Counted from the stretch's first letter, positions 10,671-21,944 are shown. The stretch: 64,000 nucleotides of DNA from Leptasterias polaris (GCA_037783415.1 JAZGTN010000027.1:6782001-6846000), one strand, 5' to 3'. A program made the numbers and translations. Notes: generated by a model from the sequence alone, not told the origin.

Positions 10671-12042
10671 TTTTGATATTTGATATTTTATTAAAAACAA
10701 ACACAAATCGTAGCCCGCAGGCCAAATTGGATGTGTTCTTACAAATTTTTAAAAAGGTACAAAAGAAGTTAATAGAAAAATATGAATAGATTTTTTAAAC
10801 AAGATACATGTAGTGATAATTTTAAAAAAATTATAAAATACAAAAACACAAAACAAAACATACAATAATGAAGCAAAGGCAATAAAAACATTACAAAGTA
10901 CCAGGACCCAAAACACCAGAATCATTTGTTTAAAAGTCTGGTATAAAATGGGATGGGGCTGTTATAAAAACGTTTAGTTCTGGTAGGCAGTAAAGAGAGC
11001 TGGTGACTGTTGCGAAGGGTTTTCCCATGAATCTCTTGCCTAGTAGGTGGAATAAGGGATTGTGTACGGATATTATGGGTAATGTCTTGGGCGAATTTAA
11101 CACAGTGCTCACTTCTCCTGGCAGACAGAGAGTCAAGTTCACATGCTTTAAGAGATTCAGTGTAGGAAGTGTAATTGTTACCTTGAATCATTTTACAAAC
11201 CCGTTTTTGAACTCGTTCGATCTGTTTTGATTGGTTGGTAGTGATACCCGAGTGCCATACTACATCGGCATATTCCAGAATTGGTCTGACATAGCCTTTA
11301 TATACAATACCTAGTTCTTTAGAAGAAAAACCACATTTTTAAAGTGTTCTTAACATAAATAATTTCGCATTAGCTTTTTTCAACATGTGATCAACGTGAG
11401 TGTTCCATAAGGTCACTCTGTAACCAGACGCCAAGAATGTTTGCTTCCTTAACAATATTTAAAGGATAACCATTGACTAAGACACTGGAAGGGTGATTAT
11501 CCTTTTTAAAGCATATCTGGAGAGCCTGACATTTAGAGGGGTTATATAAGTTTGACTTTATTAATATTTGACCATTCCGTCAAATCGTCCAGATCCTCTT
11601 GAATTGAGCCACTGTTGAGATAGTTTCTATTTTCGGCAAAGGCCAAGTCATCAACATATTTTAAACATTTAGAATTAGCATTTTTAGCAGCATCATTAAT
11701 AAAGATTTGAAAGCAGACAGGACCCAGAATGGTACCCTGTGGAACACACCATTGAGCTCCAAATAGTCGGAGTTTACGTTATTAAATCTGACATACTGGC
11801 TTCTGTTAAAAAGAAAATCACAAATCCATGGTACAATGCAGCCACGGACACCAAGCTGAATAATTTTCTCAATAAGTAGATTGTGTTCAACAAGATCAAA
11901 TGCTTTGGAAAAGTCTGTAAGCACAACTGTACCAATATTGTGGCTGTCCTCTGACCCTTTAAATAAAAAATGAGTCAAATCAACCAAGTAGTGACTGGTT
12001 GAAACGCCTTTCACATTACCAAATTGACGAATGTCTATTCTG
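10671..12042 (-). mobile_element. 5'-truncated LINE inserted in repeat copy B, with 52-bp target duplication
   Basis: Minus-strand non-LTR retrotransposon remnant. The RT core motif VVLTDFSKAFDLVEHNLL lies near 11890-11950. Frame breaks follow where the GVPQG region should be (near 11745). A C-terminal segment (SLSARRSEHCVKFAQDI) lies at 10960-11160, then a 3' UTR and an AATAAAATATCAAATATCAAAA-like tail at 10671-10690. Flanks 10619-10670 and 12043-12094 are a 52-bp direct repeat with two mismatches. The family is a CR1/Jockey-type clade by motif style; the exact clade is not determined. It cannot be active: the 5' part is missing and RT is shifted. Confidence 0.8.
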
Positions 12043-12527
12043 CCTTGAACACTTTGAAAACTAACAGATATACCATGATAGGTCCATGTACATGTGCGTG
12101 TACATACAGGTTCTAGTGGGAGTGCCTTTCCTTCAAGCAATTCAATCAGGGAGTACATATCAACCATGTTCATTTCGTGGTTTGCTTTTTTACAGCAACG
12201 TGAACTGAAAGATGTAGGATAACTGTTTATTAATAACTGTTAATTAACTTACATTTTAGATGAATCGTGGAATGACTTATTTTTGTGAAAAGCTGTGATC
12301 CTGTTTTCAACAAAATGTTGTGAGCTAGTGTTGTTCGCCTTTTTGTACTCCTCCGTTGCATACAACGCTACGGAGACAACAGACCATGACACGGTCCTCA
12401 GGGCTAGGTTCCTTTGTCTATGGTTCAATGCACCATTACGAAAAAGTCATAGGGCAACTGTTCCGGACTGAAGTATACAATTAGTTTTTTATGAAAATTA
12501 GAACACGTTATATCGCTTGCTAATAAA
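12043..12527. repeat. ~1.1-kb repeat unit, copy B, middle part
   Basis: It resumes at 'ccttgaacactttgaaaac' and continues through 'aggttctagtgggagtg', 'tttcgtggtttgcttttttacagcaacgtgaact' and 'ggttcaatgcaccatta' to 'cacgttatatcgcttgcta', where the 4.9-kb element interrupts it. Confidence 0.75.
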
Positions 12528-12701
12528 GCCTCAGTCACACCAAACTAGTTCTCAAAACGTCCGAACCCGTCCTAAAAAAATCATAAAACGGTTTGTGGTC
12601 TGGCTAGCGTTCTTTCGTTTCAGACGGTTTATCACACGTAGTATACGGTACACACCATCCTATCCAATCAGAATCCATGAAGTACAATACAGCCCGCCCA
12701 C

Positions 12702-13154
12702 CACGCTGTCATCCAATCACAAAGGAGTACAGAACCGTCTCCTATGTCAACTATTCCTTATGAATGAGTAAGAATGCATTATTCATTCCAATACATATCA
12801 GCTTTCTGGATAAGTACATGTGTGTGTGCATTCACTCTGTGTACGGATCGCCATTGGATTTCTTTAACTGTAATCCCCCCCCCCCCAAAAAAATAGAAAA
12901 GGACAATGAAAGGAATCTGGTGTAATCGCGGGTAATTCAATAAGGCATTCAATCCAAACTTCGTTGGGCGTGGGTGCTGGACCCCATGTGTACATGACTG
13001 TGTACAGCCGGACTTAAATAATGACACGCTGTCATCCAATCACAAAGGAGTACAGAACCGTCTCCTATGTCAACTATTCCTTATGAATGAGTAAGAATGC
13101 ATTATTCATTCCAATACATATCAGCTTTCTGGATAAGTACATGTGTGTGTGCAT
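12702..13154. repeat. Pair of 130-bp direct repeats
   Basis: 12702-12831 and 13025-13154 are virtually identical direct copies (from 'cacgctgtcatccaatcac' to 'gtgtgtgtgca') 323 bp apart. The space between holds a C-tract (about 12876-12886) and unremarkable sequence. It could be a local duplication or short terminal repeats of a small insertion. Confidence 0.8.
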
Positions 13155-13395
13155 GGAGATCCCCCCCAAGAGGATCCCCGAAAAAATAAGAACAAAAAGA
13201 AGGGGAAGGAAAGAGAGAGAGGATAAGGAGAAAATTCGCAAAAGTGTGTCTTTACTATAGGTTTTTTCCCCCGGCGGCATATTCCCATTCGCATTTTTTT
13301 TTTTTTTTCTCCCGAAAATTACTCTTCTATATGAAGCCACATTGGTGCCACTTGACAAGTGCATTATGTTTCACTGAATGATATGTATTTCACAG

Positions 13396-13602
13396 CACCG
13401 CCACTTATATCTTGCGGCCGCCACTTATTATCTTGCGGCCGCCACTTAGTAAGTGGCGGCCGCAACTTATTATCTTGCGGCCGCCACTTAGTAAGTTGCG
13501 GCCGCCACTTATTATCTTGCTGCCGCCACTTATTATCTTGCGGCCGCCACTTATTATCTTGCGGCCGCCACTTATTATCTTGCGGCCGCCACTTATTATC
13601 TT
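13396..13602 (-). repeat. 21-bp NotI repeat array, left arm
   Basis: About ten units of core AAGTGGCGGCCGC plus AAGATAAT (seen as its complement on the plus strand). Variants with ACTTACTA or a GCAGC core are present. Most units hold an intact NotI octamer. The period is a multiple of three and the unit lacks stops in several frames, so ORFs here are artefacts. Confidence 0.92.
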
Positions 13603-14460
13603 GGTAATCTTTGATAACATTCGAGTCTTGAAGGTATTTATTTTATACTTTTTTTGAGGGTGTGGGTAGGTGTAGAGGTCATGCTCCGACAGAATTGCTG
13701 CACATTTATTGGACTTCCTTGTGGATTGTTATTGAAAGAGTTTCTTACGTTGGGAGCTGAAATCACTCCTGAATGTTGTTATATTTTATATACATTATAC
13801 AGTGGATGTCGATCCAGTGAGATAACCCTCTTTTCCTTTTCGTTTATGTTGTTCAAATGTTATTAAATATTTAAAATAAGAGAGATTTTTTATAAGGCTT
13901 TGTGAGTTTGAGATAATAACAATTTTTATAAACACTGCTGCTTCAAATGTGTAGATCAGTTTCGAGCCATTTTCATCATTGGTAAATATGGAAGTGTAAA
14001 TTGAAGAGTTCTTGGTGATACCGAAATTAAGATTCGTGCCTTGTTATGAATTCTTTGTTGATCAAGTTTCTTTACAAGACTGCATCACTTAATCTCCAGC
14101 TTATGCCTACTTCAATTAGGAAGTTCTGTATGATAGTATTGACTTAGTAACTTTTTGAACATTGGGGTTTTAAAATGGTTGAAACCCACTTTATAATTTT
14201 GAGACTATATTTTACAGGGCCTTGTATATACCGGTACCTTTTGCTGATATAGGCTGTTAAAGTAAAACAATACCCAGGATACAATCTTAGTATTCCGCAT
14301 CTTTCGGCGGTGTAAAATGCACGTTACTTAGAAAATCTCTTTCAAAACCTGTAACTGGTTCATTCGTTTTTGAAAAGTAAACTCATCAAGCAAAAAACAT
14401 AGGTCACAGGCTAGCAGCTGAATCGTGAAGTTTCATCCATGCATGACAACTGGCAAGATG

Positions 14461-14748
14461 CTAAGTGGCGGCCGCAAGATAATAAGTGGCGGCCGCAAGA
14501 TAATAAGTGGCGGCCGCAACTTACTAAGTGGCGGTCGCAAGAAAATAAGTGGCGGCCGCAAGAAAATAAGTGGCGGCCGCAAGATAATAAGTGGCGGCCG
14601 CAAGATAATAAGTGGCAGCCGCAAGATAATAAGTGGCGGCCGCAAGAAAATAAGTGGCGGCCGCAACTTACTAAGTGGCGGCCGCAAGATAATAAGTGGC
14701 GGCCGCAACTTACTAAGTGGCGGCCGCAAGATAATAAGTGGCGGCCGT
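14461..14748 (+). repeat. 21-bp NotI repeat array, right arm
   Basis: About fourteen units in inverted orientation relative to the left array. Unit variants (AAGATAAT, AAGAAAAT, AACTTACT) are interspersed differently from the left arm, so the two arms have not been fully homogenised. Confidence 0.92.
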
Positions 14749-14811
14749 GAAATACATCTCATTCAATGAAACATATACGCACTTGTCAAGTGGCACCAAT
14801 GGGGCTTCATA

Positions 14812-15358
14812 CTTCTATGATATCTCAATTGTAATTGTTTAACATTGAATTTTCAACAATTACATTTCATAAACATAAAAACAATGTGCCAGTTTGTTCG
14901 TCGTTCCGGCATTCACGTGTTGTTTCCCCTTTCCAAGGGATTGCCGGAGAAGTGTAAAGATAATACTGCACCTGATTTTGAAAAACGCCGGATTTTACTT
15001 GTTTTTACCCACGATGTTTTTAATGAATATGCATGAAACCTAACATGCACCGACCAGATCCAAAAGCATGTCATCACGTGTTGCTTCCTTTCCACATTTG
15101 TTTTAAATTAAAAGACGGCTATAAAATTATGTGCAGGTATTGAAACGGCATGTAATTATTTTGTGACGCCACTTTCGCAAAACAAAGGTTTATCGATAGG
15201 ATCTGGGTTTGCCGTCTTATTCTTATTCAAGAATACGTCCATATGCATACTTGGTCTAGTTGATATGTGGGGGTAAAATTGTATTGGAGCCCGTTGATGT
15301 TTCATATTATTCGATCTTTTTTGGGGGGGCGTATGGAAGTTTAATTTTTCACCCTCCA
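14812..15358. other. No gene recognised
   Basis: Interior of the 4.9-kb element. The frames here are short and unsupported. Confidence 0.4.
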
Positions 15359-16018
15359 AAACCGAAGCTTCCGGAGGCTTCGCGGCCCCCTCGACCCACA
15401 ACGGAGCTTCGCCCTTGGACCTACCAGGGGCCGTCGTACGCCGGCCCCTGGACCCCCACCCATTACATTCATTGTTTTATGTCCCCCTAAGACCCAAACC
15501 TGGGCACGCAGTTGCTGTCAATGATGCATATCTAACAAGTATGCTGGGAGGCTATCATTGTTTTAAGATTCATTAGTAACAAAGAAGAGACGTTGAAGAA
15601 TTCAAAATTCACAGGGACCCCAGTTAACCTGAATATTGTCCATCGGCAAACAGGGAGTGGGGGGGGGGGGGGGGGGGGGGGAGGAAGGGATGGAGATTGT
15701 CGAAGATTAAAAGTTTGTGTGTGATTCAAGCATGTGATTAATATATCGTGTATGTTGGGCATTTATTAGTGTTTCTCGTTCTTTCTCTGAACCAAGTCTA
15801 AATATTTATAGCAAGGAGAGCTTGTCTAGGCCATTCAGACATACTAAAACCCTCCAGCTTCAGGGGGCTCCACCTCCTGAACCCCCGCCAAGGGCTTCGC
15901 CCCTGGACCCCACCAGGGGCCCTTCGGCGGGCCCCTGGACCCCACGCCGTAAAAATGATCATGCTGCCCCCCGCCCCACCCCCACCCCCAACATTTCGAG
16001 ACGGATTGACGCACCTCC
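15359..16018. repeat. GC-rich hairpin block, copy 1
   Basis: It starts 'accgaagcttccggaggcttcgcgg' and ends 'catttcgagacggattgacgc'. It contains CCAGGGGCC / GGCCCCTGG palindromes at 15427-15452 and 15910-15940 and a G23 tract at 15659-15681. It aligns with 26277-26970 along nearly its full length. The proline/arginine-rich frames are by-products of the palindromes. Confidence 0.8.
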
Positions 16019-16599
16019 GTACAATGATAAAAAGCACTGACGGTTCACTTTGATAATAATACCAAAGCCCTAATCCGTATGAACCGTCTCATGTACAGTG
16101 ATAAAAAGCACAGATGTTGTTCTCATAAGTAGTTACAAAGCCCCGATTCGTGCAAACAATTTCACATGTACAGGCTAAAAGGAATTTTCTAAATTTCCTT
16201 TTTTCTTATGTGAAATTTAAGAACTGTTAACATTTAAATATAATTATCAAGGTTGACATAGGGGTTTATTTTATCTGCGAATTCCACTACAGTGCCAGTT
16301 CAACGCCAGTTCATCCAAAAACAAAAATGTTATATCTGGATACATGGTGGACTCGAACAGCAGACTACGGTGATAAATATCAAGTTTGCATGTGAACTGA
16401 ACACTCTAGCTACCGTAAAGCAGAACGTAAGCTACTCTGGTAAAACCTTTGCATTTCCCGGGAAAGAATTCTTTTGTGCTTGAAGAGTCTTCACTGTGCA
16501 TGTTTACAATTACAGGTCTCACAAGCCGCATTTCATTAACTTTGCATACTGAATGCATAAATTATTTATAAATAGGCAGAAATTACAATGATCTAGTCG
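16019..16599. other. No gene recognised
   Basis: Non-coding interior of the 4.9-kb element, AT-rich. Confidence 0.4.
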
Positions 16600-17462
16600 A
16601 TGTGCACACACGATTGGATGGAATGGTTACAGGGCGGGCCTTGTGTCGTTCAGTGTCTTCCTATTGGATGGTACTCGTGGTACGGTTTAACACGTACAAC
16701 GAACCGGCGAAACGAAAGAACACTGCTAGAACGTACAGCTTTGGCCGTACATGTATGTAATGTGACCCCGTCCATCTCGTCTGGGCATGTATTTTTAAAA
16801 TCTTGAAGTCAGTAACAGATAAACTGTAAAAATATTGTGCCCAAATGATGAACCAGTGAGAAAACGGCCCCTATTTATACCATACTCGCTGATTGTACTA
16901 CAGACGGGGTGGAAGTTTTAAGAACTGCGTAAGAACGCAATAAACGTACTCAGAACCTACTGCGAACTTTTAGAACTGTGTAGAAACGTGTTGCAAACTT
17001 GTTCAGAACTTGTTATTTTGCTTTGATCGTATTTAGACGGAACAACTACGCACTAAGGACGTAATGCGGTCGGGTTGGATCTGTCTGTGCACGGGATGAA
17101 CGTGCTGCAAACGGACCCAGTCTGTGTGCACACGTACATCCAATTTGACACCCGACCGCACCACGTCATAGCACGTCCCTAGTACGATCCAAGTACGGCA
17201 ATTCCGTTCGTAGTACGACCATCTCGTTTTAAGTACGTTGCCACTCCGCTTAATTGCAGGACGGGATGGTCGCCCGAAAATTTTGAGCAGGCTCAAAGTT
17301 CTGGAGCACCATTCCCGATCAAACCCGTCCGAGCCCGTCCATGAAGTTCGTAAACAGACCGTAACAAGTTGCTACTACGTCCACTCCGTTTGTACACAGT
17401 TTAAGCCCGTTCGGCTACATTTTTCAGAACGTAGTGAGAACGAGTTCGGTGTGATGGGGGCC

Positions 17463-17525
17463 TTAGAAACGTACCAGTAGTATTAAGCGCGGAATTGGTA
17501 AAAATTTGTACTTTTATTATTATAT
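17463..17525. repeat. ~1.1-kb repeat unit, copy B, last part
   Basis: 'ttagaaacgtaccagtagtattaagcgcgg' to 'gtacttttattatt' matches copies A (10042-10100) and C (29178-29240). Copy B decays after this. Confidence 0.7.
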
Positions 17526-18390
17526 TTAAAATACACTTCTCGTAACTGCTTATACTTTTACCCCTGTTTTAACTTTGTCTTTCCTTTTATTGGGTTAATT
17601 TCTTCCTTTATGATGTTTTCCCGACCTCAAGTCGTGCCTTATATGAAAAACGATCAGCCGTAGCATATAGCTCGCCTTTACTATGTCACTCACTCACTCA
17701 GGTAAGACCGATCGTTTCAATCGGGGGACAGCTATTTCAAATTCTCAGAATAGGGATTTAACTCATGTTGGATGTCAGTCTTTGTTTATGTCAGTGTCTA
17801 CGATATGTGAACATGGGCGCGGTGAGCCTATTGCTCCTCACCAGTGGTTGGAGAATTCCTTCGTCCGATGGGATCTAGGAAACATACACACACATATTGG
17901 CTTTTCATTAGTTGATTGAAGATAATTTATTTGATTTTCAATGATTACAATCATAGGTAGACGAATTAGGGTGGACGAAAAACAACCAAAGAAAATGAAA
18001 AAATCCTATAAAAAAAATCAGACCAACCAAGTTGAGGCAACAGACACTACTCAATTTAAAGCTACCACCACTACAACTAAATTACTACCCAATCTTTTTA
18101 TTACAGCTCGTGAAGTTGAGAACTGCTTCAAAGAAACTTGACTAACTTATACCCAACACCCAAGGGGCAAGCAAATATTATGTGTTCACTATGCCACAAA
18201 CATACTCAAAATGCAGCTTCAATGATAATTTTATACGAAAGTATAATAATTTGTAAACAACGGCAGGGCTAGTGATTTTTTATTAAGACATTGAACGTTA
18301 CCAGATTTATCCAAAAGGTATGTTTTATATAGCGAGGCAACCTACTCACCAGGGGTAGGCCTACACGACCAATTCATGCACACTCTCATC
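17526..18390. other. No gene recognised
   Basis: AT-rich sequence with only short, unsupported frames. Confidence 0.4.
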
Positions 18391-18456
18391 GAAGTAGTGG
18401 AAAATCGAAGTAGTGGAAAATCGAAGTAGTGGAAAATCGAAGTAGTGGAAAATCGA
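18391..18456. repeat. 16-bp unit repeated four times
   Basis: There are four near-perfect direct copies of ATCGAAGTAGTGGAAA. It is a simple minisatellite. Confidence 0.88.
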
Positions 18457-18939
18457 AGACACTAAAAGTGTTTTTATGGGTTCTATGCCCTCTCTGCACA
18501 AATGACAACAAAGTTGAATGGCTGCCACTTTCTCCTGCAAAAGGCACTGGATCGTGCCGCACACTACACACTGTTCCTCACACATACTCCCGTACAACCT
18601 CAAAACATCAAATCGAAAACACTGCGCGACTTAAATTCACCTGGTTTCGAGGACCTGGAGAGTTGGGCTTTTATGATTATATGTATACAATACGTATCTG
18701 ACAGGCATTTCTTTAATTATAGTGACCAGGGAATAATTAAAACTAGAATAAATAAAATAAGCAAACTTTGACTGGAGCTACAAATTGTCGAACGGACACC
18801 AAAATATACGAGAGTTTGATTAGGCTGAACAACTAGGCAACGTCATGGTATATTAAAGTGAAGGTGTACGTTTGATAATCACTCTTAAAGTTATCGCCAA
18901 TAAAAACTTATTGATTAGAAGTCTGCAGCAGCTTTAGAT

Positions 18940-19225
18940 AATATAAAGCTTTTTGAGACACATTTTACATCAAAGCAATGTGGTTATGGAAGAAGATATC
19001 AGTTTTTCTGCCCCAAAATTTGAATCTGAGAAACGTTATTGTCTGAAACTCTTCTCATATTGTGTAATTTCTTTTACGGTATGTTCTTCCTGCGTGGACA
19101 TCGCTCCTGATTTTCGGCAATATTTCACACAGGCTAGTTTTATTGCTTGTATCTACATTTATATTTGTGTTAAAACAATGAAACTGTTCCAAAAACCAAA
19201 GGTATACGTTGCCTTTAAAGGGTTG
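18940..19225. repeat. Dispersed repeat in the 3' flank of sulfotransferase copy 2
   Basis: Counterpart of 6420-6690 in the duplicated locus. It occupies the same position relative to the gene but is followed by about 400 bp (19230-19630) not found at copy 1. Confidence 0.7.
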
Positions 19226-19812
19226 ATTTTAACGGGATTTCAAACGATAGTGACGTTTTCTCTGCTTCACATGGAAACCCTTTTTTTGTATCCCCACATT
19301 TACACTACAAAAGCCGAAGCCCAACCTGGACTATGAGAACTTCCGTTTGGAGTGAAAGTAGCTCACATTTATACCCGACATCTTGAAGCGCCTAACTTCA
19401 GGCGTGGTCAAAATCCTCATCGACAACAAACAGATGAAGGTATCAAACAAAATATCAATGGACATTTTCGCATGCTAAGTCGGGTACTCGGGGATAGTTC
19501 ATTAATACATCACCACACTGGTTTTTCATTGAATATTGTACATTACTAAAAATTGACTCTCAATAAAATGCTCGGGCTTAAAAACATGATTAAACATAAG
19601 ATTAATAAAAATTATCCAGCAAAATGTCGCCTACATTTAAACGAATACTAAGATACGTGCACAGTTATGCTATATAACCACTTCCCCATTTTATGGTGAA
19701 GTAACATTTCTACCCTCCGAGTGAACACAATTATTTTGTATAGTTAGAAATTGTAGTAGACCATACTTGCATCTGTGCACAATATCCTTGAGTTACAGTA
19801 CGAGTTGAACAG

Positions 19813-20697
19813 TTAGGCAGTAAAACGCTGAGCGTACATCTTGTCATAGTAAGGCATCGAGGCATCAGTGCAACGGAGGACATCGTCAGGCAACGACGAC
19901 CGGTCGGGTAGAGCACTTGGCTTTCCAAGGAAGGAACAGGCCAATGCTCTGCGGTAAATACCCCACTCTTGATTTCCTTTATATAATAAATTAGAAGCTA
20001 TCCACTGCTCGGCAATTGCTTCCCCTGCCTCCCACTGAAGACACTTCTCATCGAAGGGAAGACCAAGCTCCTTGAAGAGGGCTGATAGAATGGCTTTGGG
20101 GTCAGTGAGGAGGTCATCTGAATCTATGATGATTGCCTTTGGATCGTGTACCTCTCTCACATGCTCCAGCAATTCGATCAACTCACGGAAGAAGAAACCT
20201 GGAGGAAACAAAACGGGGACAACCTCGTCAAGTTGAAACTCATTCGGAGTGAGGCTCTGGTACAACTTCTTCCAAGATGCGAAGACCTTCAGAGGATGAC
20301 GGATAAGAAATACGTGCCGGTAATTTTTCGGGAGAAAATCCAGTTTGTCAATGACAGTAAATGCCATTTCTTTACAAAAGACCAACTTTTTGCCAGTGTG
20401 AGGATCATCAAGTTGCTCCTTAACATAACCAAATGTATATTCGGACGGTTCGCGCTCTCCTGTGATTGGTGTATTCTTGGTAGCTTCTTCCATTAGAGCA
20501 GTCACTGTGGCTCGATGAGTAGCATCTTCTAGTCCCTCAGGTCCAAACCAGTAAGCATTGATATAAGGCTCGAAGATTATAGTTGAATCCTCACTAACAA
20601 AGCTCATGAGCTTAGTGAAGGCAGTAGAGACGGAACGAGGCACCGTCCACAGCATGAGCCGAACCTGTCCAGACGAATTGCAGCTGCAGTCTGCCAT
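19813..20697 (-). CDS. Sulfotransferase-like P-loop protein, copy 2 (C-terminally shortened)
   Basis: This 294-aa paralogue of the 6861-7766 gene carries the same PAPS-binding elements (PRSVSTAF near residue 20; FLIRHPLKVFASW near 130) and the same intron acceptor just before the ATG at 20697. About fifteen amino-acid differences are spread over the protein (for example the stretch after ALMEE; CSFLGK instead of SSFFGK). A single change turns the AAA lysine codon of copy 1 into TAA, removing the last seven residues, and the old C-terminal region has also lost bases. Both core motifs are intact, so it may still be functional. The pattern fits a recent tandem or segmental duplicate. Confidence 0.8.
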   Translation of the reverse strand: MADCSCNSSGQVRLMLWTVPRSVSTAFTKLMSFVSEDSTIIFEPYINAYWFGPEGLEDATHRATVTALMEEATKNTPITGEREPSEYTFGYVKEQLDDPHTGKKLVFCKEMAFTVIDKLDFLPKNYRHVFLIRHPLKVFASWKKLYQSLTPNEFQLDEVVPVLFPPGFFFRELIELLEHVREVHDPKAIIIDSDDLLTDPKAILSALFKELGLPFDEKCLQWEAGEAIAEQWIASNLLYKGNQEWGIYRRALACSFLGKPSALPDRSSLPDDVLRCTDASMPYYDKMYAQRFTA

Positions 20698-20775
20698 CTG
20701 TAAACACAATTATTAAGATATTTTTTATGGACAATAGAACCCCTTGCATAACGCGAACCGCTACACTACTAGTAC

Positions 20776-21600
20776 AGCGGATAATAGTATATAGTATGGT
20801 ATGTTTTATTGTCACACATATATATAAACACATATACAGTGAAATGCACTTTCGTTAGCGTGTCTAAAAACTTAAAATACAAAAACAAAAAAAGGACTAA
20901 AACCACGTGTAGGCTACACAAACAAATAAACATTACATAAGTAAACGACAGTAAAAAAGCAGCAATCCCACAAGTAAATCACAATTAATAATTCAATAAA
21001 CGTTTAGCACTAGGATAAAAACTGTTGCGAGTACGGTTAGAATCAGCTCTAATTGTTCTATACCGCTTACCTGTTCTCATCAATTTAAATAAATCATTCG
21101 CAGGGTGGAATTCATCTAAAATAATTGACCTGGATTTCTTTAGGACACGTGACGCATAAAGTTTATCCAAAGCCGGTAGCTCACAACCAATTATGATGCT
21201 AGCAGCGTTAACTACACGATTGAGGCATTTCCTGTCATCAGCCGTGGTGTTGCCGTACCAGACAGCGATCGAGAGTGTCAAAACACTCTCAACCACTGCC
21301 CGATAAAACTTAACCAACAAATTCTTGTTGACACGGAAACTCCTCAATCTTCTAAGAAAGGACAGCCGTTGCTGGGCTTTTCTAACAATGGAATCAACAT
21401 GTCAGAGTCACCCATTTCAGATCGTTTGATATGTACTCCTAGACATTTTAAAGAGACAACAACTTCCACTTCGGATCCATTGATTCTCAATGGATGAATT
21501 TTGTCTGGATTTCTTCTGAAGTCCACAATAATTTCCTTAGTTTTTTGAACGTTTAATTCTAAGTTGTTGTCGTGACACCAGTGAACTAAATAATGCGTCG
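20776..21600 (-). mobile_element. LINE 3' fragment (RT C-terminal region) interrupting the duplicated flank
   Basis: The minus strand encodes a segment with HWCHDNNLELNVQKTKEIIV (about 21520-21600), then after a frame break at about 21350 a C-terminal part containing KFYRAVVESVLTLSIAVWY (about 21260-21310). The 3' UTR ends near 20776 in a TGTGTGACAATAAA-type tail. By motif style it is an L2-like LINE. It begins where copy 2 of the segmental duplication stops matching copy 1 (after 'gaaccgctacactac'). No intact ORF. Confidence 0.72.
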
Positions 21601-21845
21601 CGTCTCCTATTCCGTCGTCCGTCGCGTCGTGCGTCGTGTCGTCGCGTCGTCCGTCGCGTCGCCCGTCGCGTCGTCCGTCGCGTCGCCCTTCGCGTCGCCC
21701 GTCGCGTCGTCCGTCGCGTCGTCCGTCGCGTCGTCCGTCGTGTCTTGAAGACACGACGGAAGACGCGACGGACGACGCGACGGCACGACGCGACGAACGA
21801 CGGAACCGTCGTTCGTCGCGTCGTGCCGTCGCGTCGCCCATTGTC
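21600..21845. repeat. GCGTCGTCC tandem array with internal inversion
   Basis: Short CG-rich units (GTCGCGTCGTCC and variants) repeat on one strand up to about 21747, then appear inverted from about 21748 to 21845. The array as a whole can fold on itself. It adjoins the LINE fragment. A second shorter array is at 23278-23362. Arg/Ser-rich frames here are artefacts. Confidence 0.88.
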
Positions 21846-21944
21846 CAATCAATTTTAAAACTTGTTTCTCCACTCGACACAGCGAAAATCTGTGTAACTG
21901 TCAACATTTTAAAAGCTTTGGGAATGCGTGTAAGGGGAAAAGCG

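Larger units (their letters stand above)
13330..14811. mobile_element. Foldback transposon with 21-bp NotI arrays in both arms
   Basis: The terminal inverted repeats start TATGAAGCC; the outer ~65 bp of each arm match in inverted orientation ('attggtgccacttgacaagtgc', 'tgtatttcac'). Next inside each arm is an array of 21-bp units. The central ~850 bp is unique with no convincing ORF. The flanks carry CTTCTA at 13324-13329 and 14812-14817, a 6-bp target duplication (7 if the shared T is counted). The layout matches Drosophila FB and sea urchin TU-type foldback elements. It lies inside the 12528-17462 element, so it is younger than that insertion. Confidence 0.85.
12528..17462. mobile_element. 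4.9-kb composite TIR element split by later insertions
   Basis: The left end is GCCTCAGTCACACC and the right end GGTGTGATGGGGGCC; the same pair of ends bounds the 521-bp element at 51476-51996. The first ~90 bp and the last ~240 bp align with that short copy ('acgtccgaacccgtcctaaaaaaatc', 'gacgggatggtcg', 'tttgagcaggctcaaagttctgg'). It sits in repeat copy B: the unit is continuous in copy C as 'ctttcttagaaacgtacc', and here the sequence resumes as 'ttagaaacgtacc' at 17463. The interior holds a direct repeat, a foldback transposon and a GC-rich hairpin block. No transposase frame was found. Confidence 0.7.

Noticed and set aside
10922..11230. Plus-strand 75-codon frame over the LINE tail
   Set aside because: Antisense of the LINE C-terminal region encoded on the minus strand.
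13396..14748. CRISPR array
   Set aside because: Units are contiguous 21-bp repeats with no spacers, in a eukaryotic transposon, in two inverted blocks.
13359..14769. Repetitive open frames on both strands over the NotI arrays
   Set aside because: The 21-bp unit is a multiple of three without stops, so several frames stay open automatically. The frames encode only the repeat and sit in inverted arms of a transposon.
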